Positions 8,221-16,692 of a stretch of DNA of 64,000 bases are shown here, one piece after another. The DNA is from CAG-877 sp963660495. GTDB lineage: Bacteria; Bacillota_I; Bacilli_A; RF39; UBA660. Each line of letters begins with the position of its first letter. The stretch's first letter is position 1. The stretch spans positions 1 to 64,000 of the forward strand of contig CAVKYO010000006.1 of NCBI GenBank assembly GCA_963660495.1, written 5' to 3'. The position numbers were made by a program, and so were the translations under genes. Below the pieces are notes generated by a model. That model saw only the letters and a list, made by a program, of their open reading frames with translations, did no database searches and was not told the DNA's origin.

Positions 8221-9427
8221 AGATAATACCAATACCAGATAATAGAACTATTAATCCAATAAAGTAAACAGTTTGAGCAGTAGATAAACCAGTATCAGGA
8301 ACATTTGGAGTATAATTTAAAGGAATCTCTAAATCAGTTTGAACATTATTTGTAACCGTTTGAACAGCCGCTACGGTTTGATATTGTCCTGCAGTATCAA
8401 GATAATAGTTACCTTCAAGTGTTGTAAATGAACCAGTTACACCAATTTCAATCTTTTTATTATTTTCATTTACCTTATTAACAGGAACTCTTACATAAAA
8501 TTTATCAGTACTAGCCATATTAGAAAGTTGATTATCACTTATCTTATTACCGTTTTCATCTACTATAAATGATCCTTCTGGAGCAGATTTTAATTCAACC
8601 GAGTAACCATTAAAGTTAGCTGAAGGTGTTGCAGTAACAGATATTTGTGAAGTTTGATAATATTTATCATCAGAAGTTAAAGAAATATTATTAGTTGCGG
8701 TATTAATCTTTAAAAATTTATTAGGAGTACCTTTATTAGCAATAGCTTCTTCTACTAAGTTTTTAACATATTTATCATAGAATGTAGAATCAGACTCACT
8801 AGGAAGACCTACACTACCATCAACTTTATAATAAACATTTTCATTTGCTCCTAGAATTAATGCTTTAGCATTCATTAAATTTTCCTGATCACCATCCGCA
8901 AACTTATAATTTCCAATAACTGACTCAGGAGTTACTCTTGAATCATTTAAATACATCCAAATAGAAACTTGCGAAACCCAAGTCTTAACAGCGCTTTTTA
9001 AATTCTCATCAGTATACACAGCAAAAGTTTCATCAAATTCATCACTAGATAATTTAGCAAGTAAATATAATAATCCATAATCTTCTATGGCTGCATCCTT
9101 CATATATGTTTTTCCACCAGCAAAATCTTTATTAGCTTGCATACAGAACAATTGAAGACTACCATACTCAGCAGTAGTTCTAAAAGGATTAACTGGATGA
9201 GCAGTAGGATACGTATTAATTGTTTCATTACCATCAACATCAGCAGTAGTAAATGTATCTGGCAACTTATTAGTCACCTCAGGAATAGCATAAGAAGTTT
9301 GATTCAAACCTACTATTACAATAGCAACAACTGCAATAATTGCTAAAGCAAATGTACCAACTATAGACTTAGATTGTAAAAAGTTTTTATTATTTTGTTT
9401 ATTATTTTCAATATAAATTTTTTCCAT
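8189..9427 (-). CDS. Cell-wall-anchored thioester-domain (TQXA) surface protein
   Basis: This 412-residue surface protein has a membrane segment at about residues 22-40 acting as signal. A thioester domain follows, with the Cys in LQLFCMQAN (Cys95) and the Gln in VSQVSIWMYL (Gln153); these are the two residues that form the internal Cys-Gln thioester in TQXA adhesins, which bind host or surface nucleophiles covalently. A beta-rich domain follows. The end is a sorting signal NVPDTG (375-380), a hydrophobic helix and a short tail (NVKPSESK). The tail has little positive charge. VPDTG is a variant of LPxTG and is presumably read by the overlapping sortase. The start is ATG behind GGGAG. Confidence 0.82.
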   Translation of the reverse strand: MEKIYIENNKQNNKNFLQSKSIVGTFALAIIAVVAIVIVGLNQTSYAIPEVTNKLPDTFTTADVDGNETINTYPTAHPVNPFRTTAEYGSLQLFCMQANKDFAGGKTYMKDAAIEDYGLLYLLAKLSSDEFDETFAVYTDENLKSAVKTWVSQVSIWMYLNDSRVTPESVIGNYKFADGDQENLMNAKALILGANENVYYKVDGSVGLPSESDSTFYDKYVKNLVEEAIANKGTPNKFLKINTATNNISLTSDDKYYQTSQISVTATPSANFNGYSVELKSAPEGSFIVDENGNKISDNQLSNMASTDKFYVRVPVNKVNENNKKIEIGVTGSFTTLEGNYYLDTAGQYQTVAAVQTVTNNVQTDLEIPLNYTPNVPDTGLSTAQTVYFIGLIVLLSGIGIIYANVKPSESK

Positions 9428-9500
9428 AAATTCTCCCTACCTTTATATAAATTATTATACCATAATTTTAATATTTTCAAACTGTTTTCAAATTATTTTT

Positions 9501-10727
9501 CTATTTTATAGTAAAAATCTTATCAAAGCAACTTAAATCGACCTTCTTATTTAAATAAACTGTTGCCAAAACGTTGCCTTTCTTTACAGTATCACCAACT
9601 AATTTATTTAAATAAATTCCAACTTCATAATCTATTTTGTCCTCTTTATTAACTCTACCAGCACCAAGTTTAACTGATAACTTTCCTAATTCTAAAGCAT
9701 CTATTTTTTTAACAATACCAGATTCAGTAGCCTTTATTTCAACAACATTATCAGCTAAAGATAAAGAATCAATTTTACCATGTTGTTCTTTAACAAATTC
9801 CAAGAACTTTTCATATGCACTGCCAGACTTAATACTATTAATAACTTCTTTATAAGCATCGTCATAACAAATATTTTTACCCATACTTACCATTTCACTA
9901 GCAAGTTCAATACATAAATCAACTAAATTGGTATTCTTTTCCTTACCTTTAAGCACATCCATAGCTTCCATTACTTCAATACTATTTCCTACTGCGTGAC
10001 CTAAAGGTACATTCATATCACTAATTATAGTTCTTACTTCTCTACCATAAAACTTACCAATTTTCTTCATTAAATCACTTAATTTATTAGCATCAGTTTT
10101 TTTCTGTAATAAAGCCCCAGATCCTACTTTTATATCTATTAAAATCTTATCAGCACCAGAGGCTATCTTTTTACTCATAATACTTGAAGCAATTAATGGA
10201 ATTGATGAAACAGTACCAGTAACATCTCTTAATGCATAAATTGCTTTATCCATAGGCGCCAAGTCAGCAGTTTGACCAGTAACAACCATACCTATTTTTT
10301 TAACTTGATTAAATACTTGGTTATCATCTAAGGCTATATTAAAACCTTTAATACTTTCCAATTTATCAATAGTGCCACCTGTATACCCTAATCCTCTACC
10401 AGACATCTTAATAACTGGAACTCCTAAAGAAGCAACTATAGGAGCAATAATCAAAGTAGTTTTATCACCAACACCACCAGTAGAATGTTTATCAACTTTT
10501 ATCCCTGGTATCTCTGAAAAATCAAGTATATCCCCAGAATCAATAAATATCTTAGTTAAAGAAAATATTTCTTCATCAGTCATACCATTAATACAAATAG
10601 CCATAAGTAAACTAGACATTTGATAATCCTTAACATCTCCCTTTAAATATCCATTAAAGAAAAATGAAAGTTCCTTATAAGTCAATTCTAATCCTAATCT
10701 CTTTTTATTAATAATATCTACTATCAT
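9501..10727 (-). CDS. pdp: Pyrimidine-nucleoside (thymidine) phosphorylase
   Basis: This 408-residue protein is of normal length for the family. It phosphorolyses thymidine, deoxyuridine or uridine to base and (deoxy)ribose 1-phosphate in salvage. Key segments are KVDKHSTGGVGDKTTLIIAP (phosphate and substrate binding), KMSGRGLGYTGGTIDKLESI, and SKKIASGADKILIDIKVGSGA. The start ATG follows AGGAGG and overlaps the GNAT stop by four bases (ATGA), so the two genes are translationally coupled. Whether it is specific for thymidine (deoA) or broad (pdp) cannot be decided; the Bacilli context favours pdp. Confidence 0.9.
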   Translation of the reverse strand: MIVDIINKKRLGLELTYKELSFFFNGYLKGDVKDYQMSSLLMAICINGMTDEEIFSLTKIFIDSGDILDFSEIPGIKVDKHSTGGVGDKTTLIIAPIVASLGVPVIKMSGRGLGYTGGTIDKLESIKGFNIALDDNQVFNQVKKIGMVVTGQTADLAPMDKAIYALRDVTGTVSSIPLIASSIMSKKIASGADKILIDIKVGSGALLQKKTDANKLSDLMKKIGKFYGREVRTIISDMNVPLGHAVGNSIEVMEAMDVLKGKEKNTNLVDLCIELASEMVSMGKNICYDDAYKEVINSIKSGSAYEKFLEFVKEQHGKIDSLSLADNVVEIKATESGIVKKIDALELGKLSVKLGAGRVNKEDKIDYEVGIYLNKLVGDTVKKGNVLATVYLNKKVDLSCFDKIFTIK

Positions 10728-11131
10728 TGTAAAGTCCTCCTATAAATATAAGAATCACGTTTTTCAAAACCAACTTTTTCATACAAATGATGCGCAGCTA
10801 CTCTATCTTTTCTAGAAGTTAATTCTACATATAAAGCCTTATCTTTTCTAGCAACTTCTAATGCTCTTTCCATAAGTAATTGACCAAGTCCAAGATTTCT
10901 ATAAAATTTAGCAACACAAACATAGTCAACTAAATAATAAGGTCTACCTTTAACTAAGTCTAAAACTCTAGTAAGAACTAAATATCCAGCCACAACATCA
11001 TTAACAACTGCAACATATTCTTTATAGTTTTTATCAGGATTAACATTAGCTTTAGTAACATCAAAAGCTTCTTCCAAAATTCTACTAACATCAAAATAAT
11101 CAGTCATTCTATATTCTCTAACGCCTATCAC
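10724..11131 (-). CDS. GNAT family N-acetyltransferase
   Basis: This 135-residue protein has one GNAT fold. The acetyl-CoA binding motif is VAKFYRNLGLGQLLMERAL (R/Q-x-x-G-x-G/A pattern), followed by YVELTSRKDRVAAHHLYEKVGFEKRD, typical of motif B. It starts at GTG behind GGGTGAT and is coupled to pdp by a four-base overlap. The acceptor is unknown. Confidence 0.82.
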   Translation of the reverse strand: MIGVREYRMTDYFDVSRILEEAFDVTKANVNPDKNYKEYVAVVNDVVAGYLVLTRVLDLVKGRPYYLVDYVCVAKFYRNLGLGQLLMERALEVARKDKALYVELTSRKDRVAAHHLYEKVGFEKRDSYIYRRTLQ

Positions 11132-11200
11132 ACTATCACCCTATCATAAATATAGCACAAATAAGAAAAAAATACTAGTTTTGAAAAATCAAAATCATAA

Positions 11201-11227
11201 TAAAAAGAAGGTAGAAGATTCTACCTT
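11201..11227 (-). terminator. Terminator of the ssb-like gene
   Basis: On the minus strand, AAGGTAGAA / TTCTACCTT with a two-base loop is followed by CTTTTTATT. It lies after the stop at 11243. Confidence 0.8.
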
Positions 11228-11242
11228 TATTTTACTTATATA

Positions 11243-11581
11243 TTATTTTTCTTCTTCCTCTTTTTTTCTACTAGATAAAAACGTTACTTTTTCTGCAACT
11301 ATATCCATCAAATATTCTTTCTTTCCATCCTTTTCAACTACTCTAGACTGTACTCTTCCTTTAACACCAATGATATCACCTTTAGAGCAATAAGAAGCTG
11401 TATTCTCAGCAATACTTTCAAAAGCAACACAGTCTATAAAATCAGTATCGTAAGTTCCCTCCATATTCTTAAAACTTCTAGGTATAGCCAAACTTATATT
11501 AGCAATTTTTTTACCATTTTCAGACTTATTAACCTTAATATTTCTAGTAAGTCTTCCAACTAAAATTATTTGATTTAGCAT
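11243..11581 (-). CDS. Short single-stranded DNA-binding protein (SsbB-like)
   Basis: This 112-residue protein has one OB-fold: MLNQIILVGRLTRNIK, SLAIPRSF, TDFIDCVAFESIAENTASYCSKGDIIGVKGRVQSR. It lacks the long tail ending in the DDDIPF-type acidic tip that recruits replication partners in SsbA, and ends in KKEEEEK instead. The length matches the accessory SsbB of B. subtilis (about 113 residues, competence-linked). It is not beside rpsF/rpsR as main ssb genes are, so it is probably the secondary SSB. It is monocistronic with its own terminator. Confidence 0.85.
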   Translation of the reverse strand: MLNQIILVGRLTRNIKVNKSENGKKIANISLAIPRSFKNMEGTYDTDFIDCVAFESIAENTASYCSKGDIIGVKGRVQSRVVEKDGKKEYLMDIVAEKVTFLSSRKKEEEEK

Positions 11582-11668
11582 ACTTCACCTCCCTTCAAGT
11601 GTTATATTATTAAAAGAAAATAAAAAAGACAAATCACCAAAATTAACATTTCACATACTAAAACCATA

Positions 11669-11704
11669 TAAAAAAAGAGATTCAACCATAGAAAATCTCT
11701 TTTT
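11669..11704 (-). terminator. Terminator of the suf operon
   Basis: On the minus strand, AAAGAGATT / AATCTCTTT closes an 11-base loop and is followed by TTTTATA. It lies downstream of sufB. Confidence 0.85.
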
Positions 11705-11743
11705 ATAAACAACACATATATCGAAATAACAACTTTATAAGTA

Positions 11744-13057
11744 TTATAAATTTCTTTTAATTAGTTGATTTAATTCAACAGCATATTCCATCGGTAACTC
11801 TTCCCTAAACTTTTCTAAGAAACCTAAAACAATTAATTCCATAGCTCTCTCTTCAGAAATACCTTTACTCATCATATAAAACAAATTATCATCACTTATT
11901 TTAGAAACAGTTGCTTCATGTTCAATACTACTACTCAAATTAAAACAAGAATTAACAGGTATTGTATCACTCTTAGAGACTTCATCTAAAATCAAAGTAT
12001 CACATTTAACATTACCAATACTATTACTAGCTGAAGAATTAATTAAAACTTTACCTCTATAAGTAGCATTTCCAGAATTTCTAGCAATACTCTTAGAAAT
12101 AATATTACTCTTCGTATTTTTACCGAGATGAATCATTCTAGCACCAGAATCTTGTTCTTGACCTTTTGAGGCTACACTAATAGTAATACAAGTACCATTA
12201 GAATTATCACCCTTAAGTACACAACATGGATACTTCATTGTAACCTTACTCCCAATATTACCATCTATCCATTCCATAGTACCATTATCATCGACTAAAG
12301 CCCTTTTAGTAACTAAATTATAAACATTAGGAGCCCAGTTTTGAATAGTTGAATAACGACACCTGCTATTCTTACCAACATATATTTCAACAACCGCAGC
12401 ATGTAAAGAGGATTCACTATAAGTAGGAGCAGTACATCCTTCTATATAATGTAAATCACTATTATCATCAACAATTATCAAAGTTCTTTCAAACTGACCC
12501 ATGTTCTTACTATTAATTCTAAAATAACTTTGTAACGGTCTATCTAATTTAGTATTCTTAGGTACATAGATGAAACTTCCTCCTGAAAATACTGCTCCAT
12601 TTAAAGCTGCAAACTTATTTTCTGAAGCATTAACTATCTTACCAAAATACTTTTTAACTAAGTCTGGATAATTTTTCATAGCCATTTCAATAGAAGTAAA
12701 AATAACCTTTTTCTTTTCAAGTTCCTCTAACATACTATGATATATTACTTCGCTTTCATATTGAACACCCATACCGCCAAGATGTTTTTCACTTTCTAAG
12801 ACACCAAGTGAATCAAGCTCATCAACGACCGGTTTCAATACATTATTCCAATCACTCTTAATAGCTTCATCTTGTTCATTAGCTTTATAGTAAATAATAG
12901 AAGAAAAATCCAAATCAATCTTAGGTCCAAACTCTGGCATTCCTAATTCTTCAAACTTTTCATAACTATCAAGTCTAATTTTTTTTATCCAAGAATCTTC
13001 TTTCTTTATATTAGAAATTAACTCTACTTTTTTTCTATCTATTCCTTTAATTTCCAT
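11744..13057 (-). CDS. sufB: Fe-S cluster assembly scaffold SufB
   Basis: This 437-residue SufB subunit of the SufBCD scaffold builds Fe-S clusters. The C-terminal beta-helix part is well conserved: ISVASKGQEQDSGARMIHLG, CDTLILDEVSKSDTIPVN, EHEATVSKISDDNLFYMMSRG-like segment and MELIVLGFLEKF. It is the last gene of the operon sufC-sufD-sufS-sufU-X-sufB, the same order as in B. subtilis apart from X. It is slightly shorter than the usual 465 residues or so. The start is ATG at 13057, 7 bp after the stop of gene X. Confidence 0.95.
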   Translation of the reverse strand: MEIKGIDRKKVELISNIKKEDSWIKKIRLDSYEKFEELGMPEFGPKIDLDFSSIIYYKANEQDEAIKSDWNNVLKPVVDELDSLGVLESEKHLGGMGVQYESEVIYHSMLEELEKKKVIFTSIEMAMKNYPDLVKKYFGKIVNASENKFAALNGAVFSGGSFIYVPKNTKLDRPLQSYFRINSKNMGQFERTLIIVDDNSDLHYIEGCTAPTYSESSLHAAVVEIYVGKNSRCRYSTIQNWAPNVYNLVTKRALVDDNGTMEWIDGNIGSKVTMKYPCCVLKGDNSNGTCITISVASKGQEQDSGARMIHLGKNTKSNIISKSIARNSGNATYRGKVLINSSASNSIGNVKCDTLILDEVSKSDTIPVNSCFNLSSSIEHEATVSKISDDNLFYMMSKGISEERAMELIVLGFLEKFREELPMEYAVELNQLIKRNL

Positions 13058-13064
13058 ATTATCA

Positions 13065-13595
13065 TCAACCTTTTTTTACTTTTCGCATACCTCTTTCATT
13101 AAAAAACTCTTTTACTATAGCAGCTGACTTCTTATCCTTTTCTAATAATTTTCTCATTTTAACTGGACCTCTCATAGCAAGTAGTCTTTCTCTAGCAACA
13201 TTTTCACGTCCTAAAAAATAATGATCAGATCTTAAAACGTAATTTTCTAAAGCCTCATAACTAACATAAGAACCATAAACATCTGAAAAATCATCATCAG
13301 TTAAAACTAAACAAGGTCCAGACTCTATTTCTCCAAAAACATGTTCCATTTTTGTACCATAGTCAAATCCATATGTATCGCAACAACTATAGAATCTACT
13401 TCTTTTAAAAACTAAATCAAAGTCTTCCAATCCAAATATATTAACATATTTAGTACCCTTAAAAGTAGGAATATCTTTATCATCAACTTCATATAAAATT
13501 GCATAAGCTCTTGGTCCAAATACTTCTACTCCATTATGCTCTTTATCAAAATATCTAACTTCTGCTAACTTAAGTTTTTTAGTGTCTATTTTCAT
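13065..13595 (-). CDS. Unrecognised protein encoded within the suf operon
   Basis: This protein of about 176 residues has no family I recognise. The ATG at 13595 is chosen because GGGAGG lies just upstream; the start overlaps the end of sufU by about 17 bp. It is soluble, mixed alpha/beta in composition, with a CCDTYGFDYG segment and a basic C-terminus (GMRKVKKG). Its tight position between sufU and sufB implies a role in, or need for, Fe-S assembly, but no metal-binding motif beyond the CC pair is evident. The function is unknown. Confidence 0.6.
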   Translation of the reverse strand: MKIDTKKLKLAEVRYFDKEHNGVEVFGPRAYAILYEVDDKDIPTFKGTKYVNIFGLEDFDLVFKRSRFYSCCDTYGFDYGTKMEHVFGEIESGPCLVLTDDDFSDVYGSYVSYEALENYVLRSDHYFLGRENVARERLLAMRGPVKMRKLLEKDKKSAAIVKEFFNERGMRKVKKG

Positions 13596-14016
13596 TATCC
13601 AATACCTCCCAAATCTTATCCATTGCTTTATAAGGAATAAGAGCACAACCTTTTCTATTAGGTTGCTTACAAACTTCATCATACACTATAAGTTCACCTA
13701 ACAAATCCTTATCATATTCTTTTTCATTAATCATATTTTGATAATTAACTAAAATCTTTTTAGCCTCTTCAACACTTTTTCCCAGTAATGTCCTAATCAT
13801 AATAGAAGTTGCTGAAGTACTAATAGCACAAGCTTCTCCATCAAAACAAATATCTTCTAGTTTTCCATCAACAATTTTTACCATTACATCCAAATCATCA
13901 ATGCAACTTTCACTATTAGTATTAACCTTAATATAACTATCATCTTCAACTAATCCTTTATTCATAGGATCTTGATAATTATCTAAAATTATTTCTCTTT
14001 TTAAATTATTATCCAT
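13579..14016 (-). CDS. sufU: SufU sulfur-relay / Fe-S scaffold-like protein
   Basis: This 145-residue protein of the SufU family accepts sulfur from SufS in Gram-positive Suf systems. The three expected Cys contexts are present: NSESCIDDLDVMVK, GEACAISTSATSIMI, and PNRKGCALIPYKAM near the C-terminus, with Asp between them for zinc. The first motif lacks the usual NPLCGD wording. It lies just downstream of sufS, as expected for the SufS-SufU pair. The start is ATG behind GGGGG. Confidence 0.9.
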   Translation of the reverse strand: MDNNLKREIILDNYQDPMNKGLVEDDSYIKVNTNSESCIDDLDVMVKIVDGKLEDICFDGEACAISTSATSIMIRTLLGKSVEEAKKILVNYQNMINEKEYDKDLLGELIVYDEVCKQPNRKGCALIPYKAMDKIWEVLDNENRH

Positions 14017-14031
14017 ATAAAGCCCCCTATA

Positions 14032-15228
14032 CTATAGTACTATTTTAAATATATCATGACTATTTTTTAAAGCCTCAACTAATTTTAAAACATCTTCTTT
14101 AGTATTATATAAATACATACTAACTCTAACTGTATTCTTTATATTAATTTCATCTTTAAGCATCTTAGCACAATGATTACCTGCTCTAACATAGATATGA
14201 TAATGATTTAAATATATAGAACTTTCTTGAGCAAAAACTCCATCTATATTAAATGCTAATATACCAGACTTTGAATTTCTATTATATAAAACTATATTAG
14301 GTATCTTTTCTAATTCACTAACTAAGAACTCTTTTAATTCTTGTTCATGTTTCTCAATTTTTTCCATACCTATACTCATCAAATACTCAATAGCTCTTTT
14401 TAAACCTATTACTTCAGCAATTGCTGGAGTTCCTGCTTCTAACTTAGTAGGTGCATTTTTTAATTCATAACTATTATCTGTTTCAAAGTACTGATTCATT
14501 CCACCTCCGTAGCATAAAGGTTCCATCTCCTGCAACAAATCATACTTTCCTACCAACACTCCAACACCTGTAGGACCAAGCATTTTATGTCCAGAAAAAC
14601 TCAAGAAATCCATATTTGCTTTTTTAAAATCAACTTTTAAATGTGGAACACTTTGAGCTCCATCTACACAAAAGTAAATATTTTTATCCCTACAAATTTC
14701 ACCTATAGCATAAACGTCTCTAACATCACCAATAACATTAGTAACATGAGCAATTGATATAACCTTTGTCATATCAGTAACACTATTTAAAACACTAGAG
14801 ACAGGTAATGAATAATCATCATCTAAATCCATATATTTAATAACTATCCCAATTTCTTCACTTAACTTTATCCAAGGTAAAACATTAGATGCATGCTCTG
14901 ACTTAGTAAGTAAAACTTCATCTCCTGCTTTTAAATGTTTTCTCATAAAACCAAAGACAACCATATTAATAGACATAGTAGTACCAGACGTAAAAACAAC
15001 TTCATCAGACGAATTACAATTAATAAATTCTTTCACTACATCTCTTGTCCCATCATACAATTTATTAGTAATAACAGCGGCATCATAATCACCTCTATGA
15101 ATATTAGAAGTATGTTCTTGATAATACTTAATCATACTATCAACTACACATTTAGGTTTTAATGTCGTAGCTCCATTATCAAAATAAACAATATCTTCCT
15201 TTAACATTGGAAAATCTTCTCTATTCAA
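14032..15228 (-). CDS. sufS: Cysteine desulfurase SufS
   Basis: This PLP enzyme of 398 residues removes sulfur from L-cysteine and hands it on as persulfide, here presumably to SufU. The Schiff-base Lys lies in FLSFSGHKMLGPTGVGVL, the catalytic Cys in YVRAGNHCAKM, and the N-terminus FPMLKEDIVYFDNGATTLKP is typical of group II (SufS) enzymes. The start is TTG behind GGAGGTGAT, and the gene follows sufD closely in the operon. The length is normal. Confidence 0.95.
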   Translation of the reverse strand: MNREDFPMLKEDIVYFDNGATTLKPKCVVDSMIKYYQEHTSNIHRGDYDAAVITNKLYDGTRDVVKEFINCNSSDEVVFTSGTTMSINMVVFGFMRKHLKAGDEVLLTKSEHASNVLPWIKLSEEIGIVIKYMDLDDDYSLPVSSVLNSVTDMTKVISIAHVTNVIGDVRDVYAIGEICRDKNIYFCVDGAQSVPHLKVDFKKANMDFLSFSGHKMLGPTGVGVLVGKYDLLQEMEPLCYGGGMNQYFETDNSYELKNAPTKLEAGTPAIAEVIGLKRAIEYLMSIGMEKIEKHEQELKEFLVSELEKIPNIVLYNRNSKSGILAFNIDGVFAQESSIYLNHYHIYVRAGNHCAKMLKDEINIKNTVRVSMYLYNTKEDVLKLVEALKNSHDIFKIVL

Positions 15229-15239
15229 AATATCACCTC

Positions 15240-15818
15240 CTAAATATTTTCTATTTCTTTTACAAATTCATCTATTCTAGATAAATCAATACTATCAGAA
15301 TTAATTAAAAATCCATTTAACAATAATCTATAAGCTACATCTAAAGAAATACCTCTACTCATCATATAAAACATAACTTCATCCTTAAATTTACCAATGT
15401 AAGCTGCATGATTACTTAAAACATCATAATTATCAATAAGCAAATTAGGACATATTGTACTTTTACCATTATTCATATTAATAATTTGATTTTCTTGGTT
15501 ACAAATACATTTACTACTTTTCTTTGGTACAACTCCATCAACAAGATAAGAAAGTTTGTTATTTAAAACATTAACACCATGATTAAATACCTCACTATGT
15601 GTATTACAAGCATTATGATTAATTCTAATTTTAAAAGTATTATCATCATAATTAATATTATTGTAATAGTAATAAATACTAACTCCATAAACATCTAAAT
15701 CAATAGTAACATCACTACTACTATTTATTGAAAAATGATATATAACAGTATCTTCTTTTATATTATATTTATAATTACTATTCTTGTTATTATCTACAAT
15801 ATATAATATCTTACTCAT
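15240..15818 (-). CDS. sufD: Short SufD-like scaffold subunit
   Basis: This 192-residue protein sits in the sufD position and keeps the C-terminal half of the SufB/SufD fold: INHNACNTHSEVFNHGVN, SNHAAYIGKFKDEVMFYMMSRGIS and YRLLLNGFLI. Ordinary SufD has about 400 residues or more, so most of the N-terminal region and part of the beta-helix are missing. The start overlaps the sufC stop by eight bases, showing coupling. It may still pair with SufB through the C-terminal helices that bind SufC. It reads as a reduced subunit rather than a fresh pseudogene, as the frame is clean. Confidence 0.8.
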   Translation of the reverse strand: MSKILYIVDNNKNSNYKYNIKEDTVIYHFSINSSSDVTIDLDVYGVSIYYYYNNINYDDNTFKIRINHNACNTHSEVFNHGVNVLNNKLSYLVDGVVPKKSSKCICNQENQIINMNNGKSTICPNLLIDNYDVLSNHAAYIGKFKDEVMFYMMSRGISLDVAYRLLLNGFLINSDSIDLSRIDEFVKEIENI

Positions 15819-16575
15819 TTTCTTCGTTTCCTATCATAGCATTAATACCATTATAACCAGTTTTTTCTATTTCATAAGCTAAATCCATAGTACCAGTTTT
15901 AACAATTTTACCATCTCTCATAACATGTACATAACTTGGCTTAATATAATTTAATACTCTTGTATAATGTGTAATAATTAAAACTGATGTATCCGGATTT
16001 TCTTTTAAATATTCATTAATATTTTCACAAACTATTCTTAAACTATCTACGTCTAATCCAGAATCTAACTCATCTAAAATAATGAATTTAGGTTTCAAAA
16101 GAATCATCTGTAATATCTCATTTTTCTTTTTTTCTCCGCCAGAAAATCCTTTATTTAAAGATCTATGTAACATACTACTATCAAGTTCTACTTTTTTCAT
16201 AGTATCTTCCATATTTTTTATAAATGTATATAAATTAACTTTTTCTCCATTAACTTCTCCTAAAGCGGTTCTTAAAAACTCACTATTAGAAACACCATCT
16301 ATAACTGTTGGATCCTGCATACATAAAAATATCCCTTTTCTTGCTCTTTCATAAACTGGTAATTTTAATATACTTTCTCCTGAAAATAAAATATCTCCAT
16401 CTGTAACTTCATACATGTAGTTACCAAGTATAACTTTTGAAAGCGTACTTTTTCCAGTACCATTAGGACCCATGATAGCGTGTATTTCACCAGGCTTAAT
16501 ATTTAATGAAACACCATTAAGTATTTCTTTATCTGTATCTTTTATTTTTGCACATAAATTATTAATTTCTATCAT
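15811..16575 (-). CDS. sufC: Fe-S assembly ATPase SufC
   Basis: This 254-residue ABC-type ATPase drives the SufBCD complex. Walker A is GPNGTGKSTLSKVI, the signature is LNKGFSGGEKKKNEIL, Walker B is PKFIILDELDSGLDVD, and the switch His is in LIITHYTR. The length is normal. It is the first gene of the suf operon, with ATG behind a GGAGAG site. No Rrf2/IscR gene lies nearby. Confidence 0.96.
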   Translation of the reverse strand: MIEINNLCAKIKDTDKEILNGVSLNIKPGEIHAIMGPNGTGKSTLSKVILGNYMYEVTDGDILFSGESILKLPVYERARKGIFLCMQDPTVIDGVSNSEFLRTALGEVNGEKVNLYTFIKNMEDTMKKVELDSSMLHRSLNKGFSGGEKKKNEILQMILLKPKFIILDELDSGLDVDSLRIVCENINEYLKENPDTSVLIITHYTRVLNYIKPSYVHVMRDGKIVKTGTMDLAYEIEKTGYNGINAMIGNEENE

Positions 16576-16649
16576 AAATGCATCTCTCCAGTCAACACCA
16601 TATATTATACCAAAAAATCTAAAAATTTGTTGAAAAATAAGTAAAAAAG

Positions 16650-16682
16650 AAAAAAAATTAAAAAAGAGCTTATACTGCTCTT
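16650..16682 (-). terminator. Terminator of the acidic coiled-coil gene
   Basis: On the minus strand, AAGAGC / GCTCTT with a seven-base loop is followed by a long T-rich run. It lies after the stop at 16693. Confidence 0.85.
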
Positions 16683-16692
16683 CCCAAAATAA

